NCBI RefSeq assembly: GCF_032918005.1
Contig: NZ_CP136628.1
Span: 682,001 to 746,000, forward strand
Direction of reading: 5' to 3'
Source of the DNA: Bradyrhizobium sp. NDS-1
Lineage (GTDB): Bacteria; Pseudomonadota; Alphaproteobacteria; Rhizobiales; Xanthobacteraceae
DNA: 64,000 nt
The position numbers and the translations under genes are program-made. Shown in pieces: positions 59,573 through 64,000 of the stretch. Position 1 is the first letter of the stretch. Each line of letters starts with the position of its first letter. The notes under the pieces are model-generated. The model worked only from the letters and a program-made list of their open reading frames with translations, had not been told where the DNA came from and made no database searches.

Positions 59573-61125
59573 ACATCACGCACGGGCTACGGCGCGCGCT
59601 GCAGATCAATCCGAACGGGCTCGCAACCGTCTACGGCCAGCGGCGCCGCAAATGGGGCGAGCTCGGCGAGCGTGTTGTCAGGCTGGCCGGCGGCCTGCGC
59701 TCGCGCGGCGTCAAAGACGGCGATCGCGTCGCCGTGCTATCCTTCAACTCGGACCGTTATCTCGAGCTTTACCTCGCGACCGGCTGGGCGGGCGGCGTAA
59801 TCGTGCCGCTCAACATCCGTTGGAGCGCCCTGGAGAACGAGGATGCGCTGCGCGATTGCCGTGCCTCCGTTCTGCTGGTCGACAAGGCCTTCGCCCAGGT
59901 CGGCGCGCAGCTCGCCGGCGCCATTCCGGAGTTGAAGCTGATCTATGCCGATGACGGCGAGGTGCCGGCCGGGATGGAGAGCTATGAGGATCTGGTGGCC
60001 GGCAGCGCTGCGGTTGCCGATGCCATGCGCAAGGGCGATGATCTCGCCGGCATTTTCTACACCGGCGGAACCACCGGGCGTTCCAAGGGCGTGATGCTCA
60101 GCCACCAGAACCTGATGGCGAATGCGCTCAACGCTCTCGGCGAAGGACTGTTTCCGGCGAGCACGACCTATCTGCACGCGGCCCCGATGTTTCACCTCGC
60201 CAACGGCGCTGCGATGTATTCGCTGCTGCTCTCCGGCGGCTCAAACGTGATCGTTCAGGGCTTCACGCCCGAAGGCGTGATGGCTGCGATGCAGAGCGAG
60301 CGCGTCACCGACGTTCTGCTGGTGCCCACGATGATCCAGATGTTCGTCGATCACCCCGCGATCGGAAACTACGACTTGTCGTCGCTCAAGCACATCATCT
60401 ACGGGGCCTCGCCGATCAGCGAGGCGGTGCTCGACCGTGCCGCTCGCGCGCTGCCGCATGTGCGCTTCACGCAAGCTTATGGCATGACCGAATTGTCGCC
60501 GATCGCGACACTGCTGCATGCCGGCGAGCATGTCGGGGAGGGGCGCAGAAAGGGACGTCATCGCGGTGCCGGCCGCGCCACGCTCGGCTGCGAGGTCCGC
60601 ATCGTCGACGAGAACGACCGGCCCGTGCCGGCAGGGTCGGTCGGCGAGATCGTGGTGCGCGGCGACACCGTGATGATGGGCTATTGGGAACGGCCGGAGG
60701 AGACCGCGCGCGCCGTCGTCGACGGCTGGATGCACACGGGCGATGGCGGCTATATGGACGAGGACGGGTTCATCTATGTCGTCGACCGCGTCAAGGATAT
60801 GATCATCTCGGGCGGCGAGAATGTGTATTCGGTCGAGGTCGAGAACGCGCTGGCGCAGCATCCGTCGGTGCTGCAATGCGCCGTCATCGGAATTCCCAAT
60901 GAACAATGGGGGGAGCAGGTCCATGCCGTCGTGGTCAGACGCAGCGGCGTGGATGTTTCGGCGGGCGAGCTGATCGAGTTCACGAAGACGTTGATTGCTG
61001 GCTATAAGTGCCCGCGCAGCATCGAGATCACCGAGACGCCGCTGCCGCTGTCTGGCGCCGGCAAGGTGCTGAAGCGCGAGCTGCGCCGGCCGTTCTGGGA
61101 GGGGCGGGAACGCCGGGTCAGCTGA
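59569..61125 (+). CDS. AMP-dependent acyl-CoA ligase
   Basis: The 518-residue enzyme has FYTGGTTGRSKGVMLSHQN, the YGMTELSPIATLL and hinge VVDRVKDMIISGGENVYSVE, and C-terminal Lys in LPLSGAGKVLKREL. It would activate the acid degraded by the divergent cluster. It overlaps tetR by four bases and is presumably co-regulated. Confidence 0.92.
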   Translation: MNITHGLRRALQINPNGLATVYGQRRRKWGELGERVVRLAGGLRSRGVKDGDRVAVLSFNSDRYLELYLATGWAGGVIVPLNIRWSALENEDALRDCRASVLLVDKAFAQVGAQLAGAIPELKLIYADDGEVPAGMESYEDLVAGSAAVADAMRKGDDLAGIFYTGGTTGRSKGVMLSHQNLMANALNALGEGLFPASTTYLHAAPMFHLANGAAMYSLLLSGGSNVIVQGFTPEGVMAAMQSERVTDVLLVPTMIQMFVDHPAIGNYDLSSLKHIIYGASPISEAVLDRAARALPHVRFTQAYGMTELSPIATLLHAGEHVGEGRRKGRHRGAGRATLGCEVRIVDENDRPVPAGSVGEIVVRGDTVMMGYWERPEETARAVVDGWMHTGDGGYMDEDGFIYVVDRVKDMIISGGENVYSVEVENALAQHPSVLQCAVIGIPNEQWGEQVHAVVVRRSGVDVSAGELIEFTKTLIAGYKCPRSIEITETPLPLSGAGKVLKRELRRPFWEGRERRVS

Positions 61126-61239
61126 CGGCTTCCGCTCGCATCGAGGTGCACACACCCGCGACGAGTGCGCGAAGTTTCGTGTTTTCAGATCGCGGTCGCG
61201 CAGGTACCATTAGTGCGATCCATTCGGGAACATTCAGTC

Positions 61240-61914
61240 TTGGTCGAGACGCGCGAGCTCAAGCTCGACATCGAGCGCATCGGCACGGTCTCGGCAGTGC
61301 TGACGCGGCCGGACCATGCGCGCGCCTGCTACGTGCTGGCGCACGGTGCCGGCGCCGACATGCGGCACTCCTTCATGGAGAAGGTCGCGGCAGGCCTGGC
61401 GGAGCGCGGCATCGCGACGCTCCGCTTCAATTTTCCGTACATGGAGAAGAAGCTGGGGCGTCCAGACCAGCCGGCGGTCGCGCACGCCGCCATCCGCGCG
61501 GCGGTGGAGGAGGCGGCGCGGCTGTGCCCGGGATTGAAGCTCGTTGCCGGCGGAAAATCGTTCGGCGGGCGCATGACGTCGCAGGCGCAGTCGAAGGCAC
61601 AGCTGCCTGGTGTCAAAGGGCTCGCCTTCCTCGGCTTTCCCTTGCATGCCGCGAAGAAGCCCTCATCCGAGCGCGCAGAACACCTCACCGGCATCGCCAT
61701 TCCCATGCTGTTCCTGCAAGGCACGCGCGACGGGCTTGCCGATCTCGGCCACCTCAAGCCGGTGATCGCCACGCTCGGGCCGAAGGCGACGCTGCATGAG
61801 ATCGAAGGCGGCGATCACTCCTTCGCGGTCTTGAAAAAGTCCGGCCGTAGCAACGACGAGGCGCTGTCAGAGGTGCTCGACACGCTGGCGGCGTGGATCG
61901 ACCTGCTCGCCTGA
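61240..61914 (+). CDS. Alpha/beta-fold hydrolase (KANL3/Tex30-like)
   Basis: The product (about 224 residues) has YVLAHGAGADMRHSFME, nucleophile Ser in AGGKSFGGRMTSQ, and a C-terminal GGDHSF with His, the catalytic triad of this family. The start is uncertain: TTG 61240, GTG 61213 or ATG 61165. Function unknown. Confidence 0.8.
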   Translation: MVETRELKLDIERIGTVSAVLTRPDHARACYVLAHGAGADMRHSFMEKVAAGLAERGIATLRFNFPYMEKKLGRPDQPAVAHAAIRAAVEEAARLCPGLKLVAGGKSFGGRMTSQAQSKAQLPGVKGLAFLGFPLHAAKKPSSERAEHLTGIAIPMLFLQGTRDGLADLGHLKPVIATLGPKATLHEIEGGDHSFAVLKKSGRSNDEALSEVLDTLAAWIDLLA

Positions 61915-61917
61915 ACT

Positions 61918-62892
61918 TCACGCGGAGTAAAGCCCCTTGTCGCGCGCCTTCTGGATCGCGAGCGCGGCGATCAGATCGAGTGTCGGCGTCGACAGGCCGG
62001 CGGTGCGCGCGAAAGCTTGGGGCGCCCTCACCAGCACGTCGATTTCCATGGCACGGCCGAGCTCGTAATCCTGGAGCAGCGACGGCTTGTGATTGGGGGC
62101 AGGGCCGCTGCGGGTCACGCGCTTGACTTCGGGGATGAAGTGCTGGGCGATCTCATTGGCCTCGTTCAGCATGCGTGGAATCACCTCCACAAAGGCGGGG
62201 TCGTCGCGCACGCCCCGGGCGGTCTGGCCGGTGAGCAGGCACAGCACCGAGAGCGACATGTTGGTCAGCAGCTTTGACCAGATCGCCTCGCGGATCTCGG
62301 CGACCGGCGGCGATTCCAGCCGCGCCTCGTTGAAGACGCCGCGAAGCTTGGTGATGCGTTCGCAATGGCGGTCATCGCATTCGCCGATCAAGAGGCGGTT
62401 GCGGTCCGGGGTGAGATTGTGCACCACGCCGGGCGCGGTCACCTCGTTGGAGGAGAAGACGACGCCGCCGATGATCCGTTCCTTCGGGATGCAGGCGCGC
62501 AGGCGTCCGCCGGGATCGAGGAAGGATATGTCGGGCGGGGTCGGATGCCGCGGCGGCAGGCCGATGCCGTACCACCAGGGGATGCCGTTCTGCGCAAATA
62601 TGATCGCGGTGTCGTCCTGGAGCAGCGGCTTGATGCTGGAAACCAGCCCCGTTAGCGCGGTTGCCTTCAGCGTCGAGATCACGACGTCCTGCGGGCCGAG
62701 CTGGGCCGGATCGCCCGATGCGTTCACCTTGGCGCTGACCTCGGAATCGCCGACGCGCAGCTTGAGGCCGCCTGCACGCGCGGCCTCGAGATGCGCGCCC
62801 CGCATCACGCATGAGACCTCGTGGCCGGCGCGCGCCAGCCGGACCGCGATGTGGCTGCCGACGGCCCCCGCGCCGAAAATGCAGATGCGCAT
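61918..62892 (-). CDS. 2-dehydropantoate 2-reductase (PanE) family, second copy
   Basis: The 324-residue protein starts MRICIFGAGAVGSHIAVRLA with a Rossmann fold, and has FAQNGIPWWYGIG and KLLTNMSLSVLCLLTG as conserved NADPH/substrate parts. Like the paralogue at 34315, its true substrate is not determined. It is convergent with the hydrolase gene. Confidence 0.87.
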   Translation of the reverse strand: MRICIFGAGAVGSHIAVRLARAGHEVSCVMRGAHLEAARAGGLKLRVGDSEVSAKVNASGDPAQLGPQDVVISTLKATALTGLVSSIKPLLQDDTAIIFAQNGIPWWYGIGLPPRHPTPPDISFLDPGGRLRACIPKERIIGGVVFSSNEVTAPGVVHNLTPDRNRLLIGECDDRHCERITKLRGVFNEARLESPPVAEIREAIWSKLLTNMSLSVLCLLTGQTARGVRDDPAFVEVIPRMLNEANEIAQHFIPEVKRVTRSGPAPNHKPSLLQDYELGRAMEIDVLVRAPQAFARTAGLSTPTLDLIAALAIQKARDKGLYSA

Positions 62893-63045
62893 GATGATTC
62901 CGTCCTGTCCCTTGGTGCCGTCAGGGCGGCAGCATGACACAAGCCGCCATGCGATGGGCGCGACCGCCCTACGCTGGAAAGATATGGATCGGGACGCGTG
63001 GCCTCGGCCATAGTGCGTGCCAAGCAACTGACCGGAGGATCGCCG

Positions 63046-63843
63046 ATGACTGCCAGCCCCGTCCTGTGGACCCTTGATGAGCGTGGGGTTGCGAACGTCA
63101 CGTTGAACCGGCCGGAAGTCAACAACGCCTATGACGGTGCCCTGATCGCAGGCGTGCTCGCGGCCATGGACGAGTTGGCGAAGAAGCCGGCCTTGCGCGT
63201 CGTCGTGCTCCGGGGCAACGGCAGGCATTTCCAGGCCGGCGCCGACTTGAAATGGATCAACGGCGTGCGTCCGCAATCAGCGGAGGCCAACGAGGCAGCG
63301 TCGCGCGCCACCTTCGAAGCGGTGCAGCGGCTCAACACGCTGCCGATCCCGACCGTCGCCCTGGTGCAGGGCGGCTGTTTCGGCGGCGGCACCGGCGTGA
63401 TCGCGGCCTGCGACGTAGTGATTGCCGCCGACAATGCCCTGTTCTCCATCACCGAGGTGCGTTGGGGTCTCACCGCTGCGATCATCATCCCGCAGCTTTG
63501 CGATGCCATCGGCGTGCGGCAAGTCCGCCGCTACGCGCTGACCGGCGAACGTTTTGGTGCCGAGGACGCCCGCCGCATCGGCCTCGTTCACGAGGTCGTG
63601 CCGCTCGCCGAACTCGAAGCTGCAGGCCGCAAGGTGGTCGAGCAATTGCTCGCCAACGGACCCGACGCGATGGCCGAGACCAAGCGCCTCGCGCTCGAAA
63701 GCTCGTTCGGCGGTATGGCGGTGGACGATGCGGCGTACACCCGGCTGGTGCATCTGCATTCACTCAAGCGCCAGAGCGCAGAAGCGGCGGAAGGGCTGGC
63801 CTCGTTCGCCGAGAAGCGGGCGGCGAAGTGGGGCGGCGGCTAG
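63046..63843 (+). CDS. Enoyl-CoA hydratase/isomerase family protein
   Basis: The 265-residue protein has VTLNRPEVNNAYDGALI, the oxyanion-hole segment FQAGADLKWI, GGCFGGGTGVIAACDVVIA, and a probable Glu in FSITEVRWGL, giving one potential catalytic Glu. It may act as methylglutaconyl-CoA hydratase-like enzyme. ATG 63046 has CCGGAGGATCGCC. Confidence 0.9.
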   Translation: MTASPVLWTLDERGVANVTLNRPEVNNAYDGALIAGVLAAMDELAKKPALRVVVLRGNGRHFQAGADLKWINGVRPQSAEANEAASRATFEAVQRLNTLPIPTVALVQGGCFGGGTGVIAACDVVIAADNALFSITEVRWGLTAAIIIPQLCDAIGVRQVRRYALTGERFGAEDARRIGLVHEVVPLAELEAAGRKVVEQLLANGPDAMAETKRLALESSFGGMAVDDAAYTRLVHLHSLKRQSAEAAEGLASFAEKRAAKWGGG

Positions 63844-63858
63844 AGCTGAGCCGGCCGC

Positions 63859-64000
63859 TCAGCAGCCGCGGCAGATGTTGTTGATGCTGCGATAGACGGC
63901 GTCGTCGTCCTGCCGCATCTGGCGCAGCGTTTCGAGTGTGGTGCCATCGTTCGTGGGTGCGGGCGGCTTGCGCTTCGCGGCGAGCTCTTCCTCCTGCCGC
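63859..64000 (-). CDS. Small protein of unknown function, N-terminus outside window
   Basis: A frame open from the window edge ends at 63859 after 46 residues: a Glu/Lys/Pro-rich part (RQEEELAAKRKPPAP) and a Cys-containing end (SINNICRGC). The composition is normal for a real gene and the opposite strand has no alternative. No family recognised. Confidence 0.6.
   Translation of the reverse strand, partial: RQEEELAAKRKPPAPTNDGTTLETLRQMRQDDDAVYRSINNICRGC

Overview
The window reads as chromosomal DNA of a high-GC alphaproteobacterium, most likely Bradyrhizobium or a close relative in the Nitrobacteraceae. The grounds are a RegS/RegR-type redox two-component pair, FdxA and CarD genes of rhizobial type, many CoA-metabolism and Bug-type binding-protein genes, and several families of dispersed palindromic intergenic repeats like those of Bradyrhizobium genomes. 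The genus is an inference from gene content; no rRNA is present.

Layout. 1-5.2 kb: the start of a DUF2235 gene cut by the window edge, then a 1313-residue SMC/Rad50-like ATPase in visibly AT-richer DNA, probably acquired, ending before rpmB. 5.2-13 kb: core genes (rpmB, a DUF3108 secreted protein, a SUV3-like RNA helicase, an S4 RNA-binding protein with an apparent ACG start, fdxA, carD). 13-21.5 kb, minus strand: a class III nucleotide cyclase, regR, regS, a SURF1 gene and cyoDCBA, so a cytochrome bo-type quinol oxidase and a redox sensor are packed together. A perfect 11-1-11 palindrome lies between cyoA and a divergent MFS transporter gene. 23-26 kb: an M48 metalloprotease and a nuclease-like secreted protein.

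26-40 kb: a mosaic of small catabolic units: a branched-chain amino-acid-type binding protein without its transporter, three enoyl-CoA hydratase/VOC genes, a pair of acyl-CoA dehydrogenase subunits, an SDR, two small stress/unknown membrane proteins, a ketopantoate-reductase-like protein, then an AMP-ligase / RraA-like / cupin / Bug binding-protein unit. tRNA-Arg(CCT) follows at 40.27 kb. 40.6-50.7 kb: a LysR regulator divergent from a polyamine-type ABC transporter operon that also encodes a HAD hydrolase and a DAO-type FAD oxidoreductase, then a decayed Bug-protein remnant, a succinate-semialdehyde dehydrogenase and a divergent amidohydrolase. Together these could import and oxidise an amine and pass its aldehyde to central metabolism (inference).

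50.7-64 kb: a TPR-caspase fusion protein, an alpha/beta hydrolase with a divergent AraC regulator, then a compact acyl-CoA degradation cluster (thiolase, two MaoC-fold proteins, SDR, LCAD-like dehydrogenase) divergent from its TetR regulator and an AMP-forming acyl-CoA ligase, with a TTACCC/GGGTAA operator between them. The end holds a small hydrolase, a second ketopantoate-reductase-like gene, another enoyl-CoA hydratase and a partial small protein gene.

No CRISPR array, insertion sequence, integrase or prophage was seen. The most unusual object is the large ATPase at 917-4858, whose C-terminal part looks like a LexA/CI S24 fold.
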